Below, one piece after another: positions 9,844 through 18,399 of a stretch of 64,000 nt of DNA; within the stretch, counting starts at the first letter, position 1; the number at the start of each line of letters is the position of its first letter. Source of the DNA: Paucisalibacillus algeriensis (GTDB lineage Bacteria; Bacillota; Bacilli; Bacillales; Amphibacillaceae); assembly GCF_000577245.1 (NCBI RefSeq), contig NZ_CBYO010000007.1, positions 310,001-374,000 on the forward strand, written 5' to 3'. The position numbers were made by a program, and so were the translations under genes. The notes beneath the pieces were generated by a model. That model had not been told where the DNA came from. It worked only from the letters and a program-made list of their open reading frames with translations, and made no database searches.

Positions 9844-10344
9844 TTATGCTAAACTATTTTTTAATTCATCTGTAGAGTTTTCCCAGAATTCTGGTTTAAA
9901 CTCTTTTAAGAAATCTCGTAATAAATGTCTGGAATGTTCATCCATATGTTCGACGATGATATGACCCTTGAGTGATTTCTCCATATGTTTCACATGCTCG
10001 GCCATCGATTTATAAGCAATTTTATTGGGACGATCCACTTGGATTTCGCATCCAGTAACCCCGGCATAATAAGGGCCATTTTCATTGCGATCCACGTTTA
10101 CCCATACAATCCAGTATAGTAATCCATTTGGTACCTTGGATTTATCTGATTGCCATTTAACACGGCGTTCTACATCACTTCGGGCATGCATAGCACCCAT
10201 ATCCACATAGGCTTTGTCTTCATTTGGATCTACAATGACAGAAGACATGTTTTCTAAGCTGATTGCTCCTACACCGTACCCGCCATGTCCATCATTGGAG
10301 TCATCCTTTATTATTGTAAATTGGTTCTTTTTCTCTTCACTCAT
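9844..10344 (-). CDS. ywhD: YwhD family protein
   Basis: 166 residues, same neighbourhood (next to pbpG) and size as B. subtilis YwhD, a conserved Bacillales protein without known function. It is soluble, acidic-to-neutral, with no signal peptide, no Cys pair and no motif I can tie to an activity. The ATG at 10344 has AGGAGG 7 bases upstream. It follows ywfO-ywgA on the same strand after a 73-base gap, so it may be the last gene of that unit. Confidence 0.85.
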   Translation of the reverse strand: MSEEKKNQFTIIKDDSNDGHGGYGVGAISLENMSSVIVDPNEDKAYVDMGAMHARSDVERRVKWQSDKSKVPNGLLYWIVWVNVDRNENGPYYAGVTGCEIQVDRPNKIAYKSMAEHVKHMEKSLKGHIIVEHMDEHSRHLLRDFLKEFKPEFWENSTDELKNSLA

Positions 10345-10417
10345 CGGTCAACCTCCTATACAACCTCATTACCACATATTGTAGCATAGCCTGCCAACCA
10401 ATTTCACCTTTCGAAAC

Positions 10418-10921
10418 CTAGTGCAACTTCAAAGCTAGCTCATCGATCAACTTCCAAGCCTCGACCAATTCTTCTTCACTGTATTTTTGCTTCGGTTTCA
10501 CATCATGTACTTTTGCCTCAACTTCATCTTTTGATAAGTCTTTGAAATAGAGCATAGTTGAGACAAGTTCAAGAAAACGCGAGCTTTTTCCTTGTAGAAG
10601 CTCAATACTTCCCGAGCAGTTCGGCATATGAACGGAAAATTGATTTAAAAATTGTGTACCGTCATTAGTTAATGAATAATGATATTGAAAATAATTGCTC
10701 TTGACTTCTTTTTCTTCATTGATAAAACCTAGGTTGCACAATTCCTCAATACGTAATGTAAGTTCTTCTGAATATGGTCCATAGAAGTGAAACTGAAATT
10801 TCTCCTCAAATGGGATACCAAATGATTGTAAAATATATACCATTTTTTGCAGTTTTTTTCTCCCAGTAACCTGCTTTGCTTCAGAAAAAAACCGCATGAG
10901 CTTTGCATGATTTTCAAGCAT
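10418..10921 (-). CDS. ywgA: YwgA family protein
   Basis: 167 residues, conserved Bacillales family of unknown function, in the place expected from B. subtilis (ywhD, ywgA, ywfO). The N-terminal half (LMRFFSEAKQVTGRKKLQK, then FGPYSEELTLRIEEL) looks helical and may form a winged-helix-like fold; that is only an impression. The ATG at 10921 starts 6 bases after the ywfO stop, with AAGGAG 12 bases before it, so the two genes are cotranscribed. Confidence 0.85.
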   Translation of the reverse strand: MLENHAKLMRFFSEAKQVTGRKKLQKMVYILQSFGIPFEEKFQFHFYGPYSEELTLRIEELCNLGFINEEKEVKSNYFQYHYSLTNDGTQFLNQFSVHMPNCSGSIELLQGKSSRFLELVSTMLYFKDLSKDEVEAKVHDVKPKQKYSEEELVEAWKLIDELALKLH

Positions 10922-10927
10922 TTATGA

Positions 10928-12229
10928 TTACAACTCCTTGCGATATAGAATTTCTGTAATTTCTTGGATAATTTTTTCATCTTCTATTGCATATAAAAAG
11001 TCTTTCGGGAAATACAATTTATGATCTGTTCGTTTCTTACCTGAAATAGATTCCACAATATCCGAATGTCTCGAAAGCTCTTTCAATGCGCCATTCGGCA
11101 TTAATAAGTGTATTGGAAGTCTTTCTTCTTCCTCACCTGGACGGTAAAAGTCATATGGTAAATCAGAGGATGAATCGACCACTAGATAATATTCTGGATC
11201 AATACCTGCTTGTTTGAAAAGTTGAATCAGTCTCATCAGATCATTAATTTGCTTATTAGGATTAAACTCGACATATTTAAACAATCGTCGATTCATGAAT
11301 CGTTCACACAGGTCGCTTAAAACCTTATCATCTTCCTCCTGCCATAGTTGGAAGTAGTAATGAACAATTGATTCATCAAGCTTTAAATACTCATCTAGGG
11401 ACACCTTTCCTAAGAAAAAGGACAGAAAATGTGTTGGCTGTAGTTTGAAATTATAGTCCATTTCATATAAGTGTTTAGCACGGTGAAGTATTTTCGTCAA
11501 AATAACTTCTGCACTTCTGGTTACTGGGTGGAAATATACTTGCCAGTACATTTGATAACGGCTCATAATATAATCTTCTACGGCATGCATACCGGAAGAT
11601 TTAATAACGACCTGGTCCTCTATTGGGCGCATAACACGTAATATCCGTTCCATATCAAAGTGGCCATAGCTTACCCCTGTGAAATAAGCATCACGTTGCA
11701 AATAATCCATACGGTCCGCATCAATCTGACTAGAGATTAAGCTAACAACAAGCTTATTCGAATGTGTTTTTGCAATAACATCCGCCACTTCCTGCGCAAA
11801 TCCAGGGGTTACACGTTCTAGAATTTGATGGACAACAGTATCACCTAAAATAATTGCTTGTGTATAATACTCATGATCAAGTTTGAATACTTTTTCAAAG
11901 GAATGTGAGAATGGACCATGTCCTAAATCGTGGAGTAATGCCGCACACATACAGAGTAAACGTTGGTCGTTATTCCAATGGGCTCTCCCTTGGAAATTAT
12001 CGATAATTCGACGCACTATTTCATAAACCCCTAAGGAATGATTAAATCTACTATGCTCAGCCCCATGGAACGTGATATTTGTCGTTCCAAGTTGTTTAAT
12101 TCTACGGAGACGTTGGAATTCCGGTGTTGCAATTAGATCCCATATAACACGGTCACGTACATGTACATACCGGTGAACAGGGTCCTTAAATACCTTTTCC
12201 TCATTCAGTTGTTCATCTTTATAGGCCAC
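10928..12229 (-). CDS. ywfO: HD-domain phosphohydrolase (YwfO family)
   Basis: 433 residues. The HD domain is in the N-terminal half: FNHSLGV (His64), the HD pair His100-Asp101 in LLHDLGHGPFSHSFE, and a later Asp in DADRMDYLQRDAY. The family is related to dNTP triphosphohydrolases and acts on nucleotides; the exact substrate here is unknown. The start is GTG at 12229 (GTG GCC TAT); the ribosome binding site is weak and no better start follows before conserved sequence. It leads a ywfO-ywgA(-ywhD) unit. Confidence 0.88.
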   Translation of the reverse strand: MAYKDEQLNEEKVFKDPVHRYVHVRDRVIWDLIATPEFQRLRRIKQLGTTNITFHGAEHSRFNHSLGVYEIVRRIIDNFQGRAHWNNDQRLLCMCAALLHDLGHGPFSHSFEKVFKLDHEYYTQAIILGDTVVHQILERVTPGFAQEVADVIAKTHSNKLVVSLISSQIDADRMDYLQRDAYFTGVSYGHFDMERILRVMRPIEDQVVIKSSGMHAVEDYIMSRYQMYWQVYFHPVTRSAEVILTKILHRAKHLYEMDYNFKLQPTHFLSFFLGKVSLDEYLKLDESIVHYYFQLWQEEDDKVLSDLCERFMNRRLFKYVEFNPNKQINDLMRLIQLFKQAGIDPEYYLVVDSSSDLPYDFYRPGEEEERLPIHLLMPNGALKELSRHSDIVESISGKKRTDHKLYFPKDFLYAIEDEKIIQEITEILYRKEL

Positions 12230-12331
12230 ACTATTTCAACTCGTTTCTATCGGTCGATTTTGTTATTATAATTATATAATAGTTAGTCAGGGGAAAAAAG
12301 ACATATTTCGGAACTTATGAAGGAGATCATA

Positions 12332-13189
12332 ATGAAAAATTGGCAAGATATCATACACCATACGACATTCAGATACATCGATCACACAGAGGAAGAATTT
12401 TTTCATCATGTGTCGAACACCGCTTTAACTTCATTTGCAATCGATGATGCACTAGCTACTTCCGTTAGTCTAGAAAATTCTCCACCAACAGTACGATTAT
12501 GGGTACACCCAAAAACCATTGTGCTCGGGATTCCCGATGCTCGCCTTCCCTATATCGAAGAAGGAGTTAAAATATTAGCAAGCGAGGGCTATCATGTGGT
12601 GGTGCGAAATTCTGGTGGACTTGCTGTTGCTCTTGATGAGGGGGTTCTTAATCTTTCCCTTGTCCTACCAGGTGTTAAGCATTTATCGATTCATGAATGT
12701 TATGAGGCGATGGTTAGTTTGATCCAATACATGCTCCAAGATGTGACAAAGGAAATTGAGGCTTATGAAATTGTCGAATCTTACTGTCCTGGTGATTATG
12801 ATTTGAGTATAAATGGAAAAAAGTTTGCAGGAATTTCTCAGCGTCGTGTTCGTGACGGTGCTGCGATTCAAATCTATCTAGATATTGAAGGAGATAGTCA
12901 TCAGCGTGCTTCCCTCATTCGAAACTTTTATCATATAAGTAAAAAAGGGGAAGAAACAAAATTCGACTATCCTAAAGTTAATCCCGATGTAATGGGTTCT
13001 CTGTCGAATCTGACTGGAATACCGATAACCGTCAAGACAATAAAACAACGGGTTTTGTCTGCTTTGCAAGAATTGAGTGATGTTGTCAAAATACCTTTTT
13101 CCGAGGATGAACTTGAAGTGTTTGAGAAGAGGTATGAACAGATGATAAAGAGAAATGAAAAGATATCGGAATGGCTAAAGGAAGCTTAA
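12332..13189 (+). CDS. lipL: octanoyl-[GcvH]:protein N-octanoyltransferase
   Basis: 285 residues, biotin/lipoate protein ligase fold. LipL moves the octanoyl group from GcvH to the E2 subunits of 2-oxoacid dehydrogenases by an acyl-enzyme on Cys; here Cys152 in SYCPGDYDLSINGKKFAG matches the catalytic Cys near position 150 of B. subtilis LipL (YwfL). RNSGGLAVALDEGVLNLS carries the substrate pocket. The ATG at 12332 has AAGGAGATCATA directly upstream; an ATG 15 bases earlier would overlap that site. It is divergent from ywfO, as in B. subtilis. Its stop overlaps the convergent peptidase-like gene by 4 bases. Confidence 0.93.
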   Translation: MKNWQDIIHHTTFRYIDHTEEEFFHHVSNTALTSFAIDDALATSVSLENSPPTVRLWVHPKTIVLGIPDARLPYIEEGVKILASEGYHVVVRNSGGLAVALDEGVLNLSLVLPGVKHLSIHECYEAMVSLIQYMLQDVTKEIEAYEIVESYCPGDYDLSINGKKFAGISQRRVRDGAAIQIYLDIEGDSHQRASLIRNFYHISKKGEETKFDYPKVNPDVMGSLSNLTGIPITVKTIKQRVLSALQELSDVVKIPFSEDELEVFEKRYEQMIKRNEKISEWLKEA

Positions 13190-13833
13190 TGAATTTGTAT
13201 TAAGCTTCCTTCTTTAATGGAATAAACGCCCCCACCCTCTATTTCCTGCAGATTATCGTCTTTAAAGTAGAGACCTGTGTTTTCATCGATTCCGTAATTA
13301 TAAGTAGTTGGGAAGTCACTAGTAATCTGTCTTAAATGATCCTGCTCGTCCCATTGGGTGAAGTGAACAGCAATTAACGTGTCCGAGAGTAATCCTACCC
13401 CGTCCCGTTTATAATATTTCTCAAGCCCACTATCACGTGCTGATATAACGCAAACCTCTGGACTAATTAAAGCACCTGCAGAAAAACCCGCTATTGGTAC
13501 TGCATTTTCATATGCTCCTCGTATCGCTTCAGAAATAGGTGTGTCCACAATATTTTCTGCGTAGCCAATGGAATCTCCACCACAAATTATGATTCCTTTA
13601 CTTTGATTTATTAGATTAATAGCTTTTTCTACTAAAGTAAGTGGGAGTGGTATATTGGTGAATTCATGATGATGGAACTCCTCTAGTAGATTCGTATACC
13701 TTGGAATAATCGGTTCTCCGCCATTTAAGAAAAGAATGGCAATTGGCCCTCCAGTACTTAATTCTGCAAATTTTTTAGCAAACGCTTTGGTGAAAGGTGA
13801 TCCTCCACCAAAAAGAAATAAGTGTTTATCCAT
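13186..13833 (-). CDS. S51-like peptidase / type 1 glutamine amidotransferase-like protein
   Basis: 215 residues, resembles the dipeptidase E/cyanophycinase group. The nucleophile elbow AGFSAGALISP has Ser118, and IICGGDSIGYAEN matches the oxyanion region of that family. No signal peptide, so it is cytosolic. The family cleaves Asp-containing dipeptides or related substrates; the substrate here is not shown by sequence. The ATG at 13833 follows AAAAGGGG. It ends convergently inside the lipL stop region. It is not part of the B. subtilis ywf order. Confidence 0.8.
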   Translation of the reverse strand: MDKHLFLFGGGSPFTKAFAKKFAELSTGGPIAILFLNGGEPIIPRYTNLLEEFHHHEFTNIPLPLTLVEKAINLINQSKGIIICGGDSIGYAENIVDTPISEAIRGAYENAVPIAGFSAGALISPEVCVISARDSGLEKYYKRDGVGLLSDTLIAVHFTQWDEQDHLRQITSDFPTTYNYGIDENTGLYFKDDNLQEIEGGGVYSIKEGSLIQIH

Positions 13834-13903
13834 CTAAATTCAATCCCCTTTTACTGATTTGGATTATTATAGGGAAAATAGATATAACATGTATTAATTG
13901 AAG

Positions 13904-14449
13904 TTATTCTGATTCGAGTATTTCTTGGATGAAAACATGTAGGGATTCTTCATTTAACTCCCCCATATAATAACGTTCTATAGTTCCATCGGGATTTACG
14001 AAAAATGTAGTGGGTAAATTTTGTACCTTATACTGGTCATTAATTGTTCCGTCGTCTAATAGAATAGGAAAATCAAATGAAGGATTTTCGTCCAAATACT
14101 GCTGAATGGCATCTTCTTTTTCTCGAAAGTTAATCGCTAATACTTCTAATCCTTGATCCTTGTAGCTATCATAAGAATCTTGAATAAGTGGCATTTCATT
14201 TCGACATGGGTAACACCAACTGGCCCAGAAGTTAAGTAAGACTGCTTTTCCTTTATAATCTTGTAGATTGACCACATCACCATTTAATGCTGTAGCGGAG
14301 AAGTTTGGTGCCTCAGAGTTGCTACTTTTATCTAGTTTTGATTTATCTGCGACACTTTCACCAATATTCTGTATCAATATAACCACAAGAAAAATCATTA
14401 GTAGAGCTCCAAATAAAGCAGGTATTTTTTTGATATTCGACTTCCCCAT
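13904..14449 (-). CDS. TlpA-family thiol-disulfide oxidoreductase
   Basis: 181 residues with an N-terminal membrane anchor (about 11-30) and a thioredoxin-like domain outside the membrane. The active site is Cys79-Tyr-Pro-Cys82 in FWASWCYPCRNEMP; cis-Pro lies in NLPTTFFVNPDG. Such proteins reduce disulfides in exported proteins, for example apocytochrome c (ResA) or during sporulation (StoA). The CYPC motif is neither ResA's CEPC nor StoA's, so I give no symbol. The ATG at 14449 follows TTAGGAGAT. It stands alone, without cytochrome biogenesis genes nearby. Confidence 0.85.
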   Translation of the reverse strand: MGKSNIKKIPALFGALLMIFLVVILIQNIGESVADKSKLDKSSNSEAPNFSATALNGDVVNLQDYKGKAVLLNFWASWCYPCRNEMPLIQDSYDSYKDQGLEVLAINFREKEDAIQQYLDENPSFDFPILLDDGTINDQYKVQNLPTTFFVNPDGTIERYYMGELNEESLHVFIQEILESE

Positions 14450-14664
14450 ATTTTAAAATCTCCTAATATTAGTATACTAGTTATCTTTTCCCCATTAGTA
14501 GCCATTTTACGTAATAAGTATCTTGTAACAGGATTACTGGTCTTCATATGTTCACGCCAATTTATTTTCTTTAAATATAGCGTAAAAATACTAAATGTCA
14601 ATACATTAAAGAATAGGAGGTACATGTTGTAGTTCATACTTTCCTAAAACCTATATTAACCTAT

Positions 14665-14705
14665 AAAAATGCCCGCAACAGAATTTTTCTATCGCGGGCA
14701 TTTTT
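14665..14705 (-). terminator. pta terminator
   Basis: Perfect 12-bp stem AAAAATGCCCGC/GCGGGCATTTTT, 17-base loop, T run on both strands; it sits 9 bases after the pta stop. Confidence 0.9.
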
Positions 14706-14713
14706 CCTATAAT

Positions 14714-15685
14714 TTATAGAGCCTGAGCAGCCGTAATTAACGCCAGATTATAGACATCTTCTGCACTACATCCACGGGACAGATCATTAACTGGTTTATT
14801 CAATCCTTGTAAAATCGGTCCAACTGCTTCAAAGCCACCAAGACGTTGAGCAATCTTATAGCCAATATTTCCAGCTTCTAGACTAGGGAAAATAAATACA
14901 TTAGCATCTCCTTTGATTACAGCATCTGGTGCTTTCTTTTCCGCAACACTTGGGACAAATGCAGCATCAAATTGGAATTCCCCATCAATTACAAGGGATG
15001 AATCCTTCTCTTTTGCTAATTGTAATGCTTCAACAACTCTCTCTGTTTCCTGGGATTTTGCCGAACCTTTTGTTGAAAAGCTTAACATGGCTACTTTCGG
15101 ATCAACACCGAATAGTTTTGCTGTAACGGCTGACTCCACAGCAATTTCTGCTAGAGTCTCACTATCAGGTGCAATATTTATCGCACAATCAGCAAATACA
15201 TACTTCTCATCTTCACGAACCATGATGAATACACCGGATGTTTTCTTAACACCCTCTTTAGTTTTAATGATTTGTAGTGCAGGTCGCACCGTATCAGCAG
15301 TAGAATGCGCTGCACCACTAACAAGACCATCCGCTTCATTCATGTATACCAGCATGGTACCGAAATAATTCTCATCCAGTAACATTTTTCGAGCATCTTC
15401 TTCTGTCGCTTTCCCTTTTCGACGTTCGACAAATTGCTGTACCATCTCATCAAATTTCTCATAACTGCCCGGGTCAAGTATCGTAATCCCGCCCAATTCG
15501 ACAGTTAATTCATCAGCCTTTTTCTGAACTTGTTCCGGATTTCCAATTAAGATTGGTTTAAGGACACCTTCTTTTCCAAGTCTGCTAGCTGCAATAATGA
15601 TCCGCTCATCTAACCCTTCTGGGAATACAATCGATTTATTCTTACCACTAACTTGGGTTTTCACTTCTTCAAATAAATTACTCAT
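14714..15685 (-). CDS. pta: phosphate acetyltransferase
   Basis: 323 residues, the usual length of the short Pta form in Bacillus. It interconverts acetyl-CoA and acetyl phosphate for overflow acetate metabolism in the cytosol. Family segments visible include VFPEGLDERI at the N-terminus, MLVYMNEADGLVSGAAHSTA and KGDANVFIFPSLEAGNI near the C-terminus. The ATG at 15685 follows GGAGGTT. It is divergent from hemQ, as in B. subtilis. I found no cre site in the intergenic region, although pta is CcpA-activated in B. subtilis. Confidence 0.96.
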   Translation of the reverse strand: MSNLFEEVKTQVSGKNKSIVFPEGLDERIIIAASRLGKEGVLKPILIGNPEQVQKKADELTVELGGITILDPGSYEKFDEMVQQFVERRKGKATEEDARKMLLDENYFGTMLVYMNEADGLVSGAAHSTADTVRPALQIIKTKEGVKKTSGVFIMVREDEKYVFADCAINIAPDSETLAEIAVESAVTAKLFGVDPKVAMLSFSTKGSAKSQETERVVEALQLAKEKDSSLVIDGEFQFDAAFVPSVAEKKAPDAVIKGDANVFIFPSLEAGNIGYKIAQRLGGFEAVGPILQGLNKPVNDLSRGCSAEDVYNLALITAAQAL

Positions 15686-15913
15686 CTTCCAACCTCCAAT
15701 TATCGTATGTTCTTAATATGTATCAACTATTTGAAAAGTTGCATATAACTTTGGTCCAGAATACATGATAGTATAAATACGGGTCCATGTTAAATAATTG
15801 GCTCCACTTTTAGTTATGACAATATCGTGACAAGCACGACAAAACCCTGATTTATTAGGATTTCACCAAGTATTGTCCGAAGACCTCTTTCATGATTATG
15901 ACTTTTAATTGTG

Positions 15914-15942
15914 ATATAGTAAACTTATGATAATAATTATTA
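15914..15942 (+). promoter_or_regulatory. hemQ promoter region with Fur/PerR-type box
   Basis: TGATAATAATTATTA at 15928-15942 matches the Fur 7-1-7 consensus (TGATAAT, one base, ATTATCA) at 13 of 14 positions and the PerR box at 12 of 14. TATAGT at 15915-15920 is a possible -10 just upstream, so the box would overlap the transcription start. Control of hemQ by iron or peroxide is inferred. Confidence 0.55.
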
Positions 15943-15970
15943 CACTTTAACTTATTAAGGAGAGATACAT

Positions 15971-16720
15971 ATGGTAGAAGCTGTCGAAACAATGGATGGT
16001 TGGTATAGCCTACATGATTTCCGTACAATAGATTGGAGCTTTTGGAAAAACGCTACTCCAGAAGAACAAAAAGAAGCTGTCGCAAGCTTTGAAGCACTAG
16101 TAGAAAAGTGGGATGCTGTAGAAGAAGCAAAAAACGGTTCTCACGCTATGTATACAATTGTAGGACAAAAAGCAGATTTAATGTTTATGTTCCTACGCCC
16201 TACAATGGAAGAATTGAATGAATTAGAAACAGAATTAAATAAATCTAAGTTCGCAGAATACCTTACACCTGCACACTCTTATGTATCTGTAGTGGAGCTT
16301 TCTAAATATCGTCCTGCAAAGGATGGTATTGATCCAGAAACATTACCAGAGACACAAGCTCGCTTAAAGCCAATTCTACCAAAATGGGAGCATGTTTGCT
16401 TCTATCCAATGGACCGCCGTCGTGTTGGCGATGAAAACTGGTACACATTAGAAAAAGATGTACGTGGTAAGATGCTTTATGAGCACAGTAAAACAGGCCG
16501 TAAGTACGCTGGTAAAGTGAAACAAATCATTACTGGTTCCATTGGTCTGGATGACTGGGAATGGGGCGTAACATTATTCGCCCATGAGCCATTACAATTT
16601 AAGAAAATTGTGTACGAAATGCGTTTTGATGAAGTAAGCTCACGCTATGGCGAATTTGGTGAGTTCTTTGTAGGTAACCTTTTGAAGAAAGAAGAAATTG
16701 CTCAATTAATGGAAGTTTAA
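15971..16720 (+). CDS. hemQ: coproheme decarboxylase (HemQ)
   Basis: 249 residues, the expected size. HemQ oxidatively decarboxylates coproheme III to protoheme with H2O2, the last step of the coproporphyrin-dependent heme pathway in Gram-positives. The catalytic Tyr145 ([11 protein letters not shown]) and proximal heme ligand His172 ([16 protein letters not shown]) are both present at the positions known from staphylococcal and Geobacillus enzymes. The ATG at 15971 has AAGGAGAG upstream. B. subtilis ywfI occupies the same place beside pta. A Fur-type box precedes it and a terminator follows. Confidence 0.96.
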   Translation: MVEAVETMDGWYSLHDFRTIDWSFWKNATPEEQKEAVASFEALVEKWDAVEEAKNGSHAMYTIVGQKADLMFMFLRPTMEELNELETELNKSKFAEYLTPAHSYVSVVELSKYRPAKDGIDPETLPETQARLKPILPKWEHVCFYPMDRRRVGDENWYTLEKDVRGKMLYEHSKTGRKYAGKVKQIITGSIGLDDWEWGVTLFAHEPLQFKKIVYEMRFDEVSSRYGEFGEFFVGNLLKKEEIAQLMEV

Positions 16721-16731
16721 CGCAAAATTTG

Positions 16732-16767
16732 AAGACTTTCTGTTTCGACAGGAAGTCTTTTCTTTTT
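16732..16767 (+). terminator. hemQ terminator
   Basis: 11-bp stem AAGACTTTCTG/CAGGAAGTCTT with one G-T pair, loop TTTCGA, then TTTTCTTTTT. Confidence 0.85.
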
Positions 16768-17039
16768 AGGATTTATCCCATTCTCCACAGAAAATCAGGG
16801 TTTATGTCTAATATTGTTGAAGTTTCGGATTGAGTCTTTGATAGAGTTTTTGGATAGTGGTCCAATCTTCGAGGTTTCTTATGAAGTATACGATCGGATG
16901 TTTAACTAGTCGATTCCTTTTCTAATGTTTGCACTTTACCTTACCAAGCATTATGTAAACCTAGTAAAATGGTACTAACACATACCTTTTAGCGCCCTAC
17001 TCTGTTCTCCTATAACTTTTTCCCAATTAATTTCTCTAG
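16768..17039. other. gene-free stretch before cwlJ
   Basis: Between the hemQ terminator and the cwlJ promoter I find no open reading frame with a ribosome binding site, no clear repeat and no RNA motif in either strand. Confidence 0.5.
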
Positions 17040-17068
17040 GCATATCACTTTCCGCCCACTCATACATA
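17040..17068 (+). promoter_or_regulatory. sigma-E-type promoter candidate for cwlJ-gerQ
   Basis: GCATATC (17040-17046), 14-base spacer, CATACATA (17061-17068). This fits the sigma-E pattern of an ATA-containing -35 and a CATACA-type -10. Mother-cell expression of cwlJ and gerQ is known in Bacillus; the match is by eye. Confidence 0.55.
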
Positions 17069-17105
17069 TAATCATAGTAGACCTTGGATGAAATAAGGTG
17101 TACGG

Positions 17106-17528
17106 ATGGCAGTAATCAAACATACCGATAAGGACATCGATTTATTAGCACGTTTAATGCTAGCCGAGGCAGAAGGTGATGGAAATTTAGGAATGCTTAT
17201 GAGTGGAAACGTAGGCGTTAATCGCGTTCGTGGTGACTGTTTAGACTATAAGGACATTTGAAACATTAACGATATGGTTTATCAAAGTCCTGGTGGTTTT
17301 GAGGCAACACAAAAGGGATATTTTTATCAACGGGCCAGGGATCCTGAAAAACGATTAGCTCGCAGAACAATTAATGGAGAAAGATTTCATCCCGCAACCA
17401 ATTCATTATGGTTTTTTAGACCGGAGGGTAATTGTCCAGCTCAGTGGTTTAACCAATGGAACAGTGGAAGATTTAAAGCACATTGTTTCTATGCCCCTAC
17501 TCAGACAGATTGTCCAACGGTATTTTAG
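17106..17528 (+). pseudogene. cwlJ: spore cortex-lytic protein CwlJ, interrupted by in-frame UGA
   Basis: The reading frame from ATG 17106 (after TAAGGTG) encodes a CwlJ-like cell-wall hydrolase of 140 codons, but codon 52 is TGA (17259-17261). Before it: LARLMLAEAEGDGNLGMLM and GNVGVNRVRG; after it: GYFYQRARDPEKRLARRTING, SLWFFRPEGNCPAQW and FKAHCFYAPT, all strongly like B. subtilis CwlJ. From memory, the homologue has an Arg at the stop position, so a single CGA-to-TGA change explains it. No other stop or frameshift is present. CwlJ degrades cortex during Ca-DPA germination and needs GerQ, encoded 27 bases downstream. The lesion is recent, a sequencing error, or is read through. Restart at ATG 17274 has no ribosome binding site. 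Confidence 0.85.
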
Positions 17529-17555
17529 AAAAAATATATTTAGGAGGGTTTTTTA

Positions 17556-18017
17556 ATGACTGACAACCAAGGAAAGTCACAACACAATGCAAATTTTGGG
17601 CAGCAGCCTTATTATTATTTCCCACAAGCATCTCCAGCTTTTTATCCAGTATATAACCAGCGCACATTCCCACCACAACAACAGCAGCAGCAACAACAAC
17701 AGCAATCTCCATTTATTAATGTACCAGGAATGCTACCAGCAGAGCAATCTTATATTGAGAACATTTTACGATTAAACCGCGGTAAAGTTGCAACGGTGTA
17801 TATGACATTTGAAAATAATCCCGAATGGAATGCTAAAGTATTTAGAGGTATTATAGAGGCAGCTGGACGTGATCATATCATACTTAGTGATCCGCAAACT
17901 GGAAAGCGTTACTTACTGTTAATGGTTTATCTCGATTATATAACGTTTGACGAAGAACTAAATTATGAATACCCATTTGGAAGTAACGCACAAATGACAA
18001 CCTATTCTCCACGCTAA
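17556..18017 (+). CDS. gerQ: spore coat protein GerQ
   Basis: 153 residues. The N-terminus is rich in Gln, Tyr and Pro with a run of ten Gln at about residues 41-50; the conserved C-terminal half includes LRLNRGKVATVYMTFENNPEW and SDPQTGKRYLLLMVYLDYITFDEEL. GerQ (YwdL) is an inner-coat protein needed to retain CwlJ and is crosslinked by transglutaminase through its Gln/Lys residues. The ATG at 17556 follows TAGGAGGG. It is second in the unit after the broken cwlJ. Mother-cell transcription is expected. Confidence 0.95.
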   Translation: MTDNQGKSQHNANFGQQPYYYFPQASPAFYPVYNQRTFPPQQQQQQQQQQSPFINVPGMLPAEQSYIENILRLNRGKVATVYMTFENNPEWNAKVFRGIIEAAGRDHIILSDPQTGKRYLLLMVYLDYITFDEELNYEYPFGSNAQMTTYSPR

Positions 18018-18070
18018 AACACAGTGCAAGATGCGGAAGTATTCTCTTCATCACAGTAAAAAACAGCAAT

Positions 18071-18107
18071 AAGGATGGTACCAAACAAGCTGTACCATCC
18101 TTTATTA
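18071..18107 (+). terminator. gerQ terminator
   Basis: Perfect 11-bp stem AAGGATGGTAC/GTACCATCCTT, 10-base loop, short T run, 54 bases after the gerQ stop. Confidence 0.8.
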
Positions 18108-18147
18108 CATAGAAAAGTATATTTAGAACGTAGTGAGGCGATTATCC

Positions 18148-18399
18148 ATGCGACATCCATATGAAAAATTCATTCGTGGTGAGCTGGTTGCCATTGGGCT
18201 AGCTCTATTTTTTGGTCTTATTGCATTAATTCAAGGGATATTCTTACTCATCATCCTTTGCCTTTACTGCATTGCAGCAAGTCTTGCCTTTGATGGATTA
18301 ATTGGTATGAACATGCGAAACCAAACACATGGAGTCAAGCAATTAGTAAGAGCACTTCTCCTCTTTCTATTTGCAACTTTCCTGTTAATCTTTTTATAA
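18148..18399 (+). CDS. small membrane protein, function unknown
   Basis: 83 residues with two or three hydrophobic segments (about 13-47 and 65-83) and a conserved-looking loop GLIGMNMRNQTHGVKQLVRA. I chose the ATG at 18148 because GAGGCG lies 8-9 bases upstream; a GTG five codons earlier overlaps it. It has no recognisable family. Its end overlaps the convergent ywdK gene by 6 bases. The place beside gerQ and ywdK suggests it belongs to the ywd block. Confidence 0.65.
   Translation: MRHPYEKFIRGELVAIGLALFFGLIALIQGIFLLIILCLYCIAASLAFDGLIGMNMRNQTHGVKQLVRALLLFLFATFLLIFL

Noticed and set aside
10729-10980. Frame of 83 codons across the ywfO/ywgA junction
   Set aside because: Out of frame with both real genes and lacking its own ribosome binding site; a shadow.
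14398-14637. Minus-strand frame of 79 codons with a hydrophobic start
   Set aside because: It has a TAGGAAAG site but overlaps the TlpA-like gene by about 50 bases and shows no family pattern after the first 25 residues; support too weak to list as a gene.
15686-15927. cre site for pta activation
   Set aside because: Read on both strands; nothing fits the 14-base consensus well enough.
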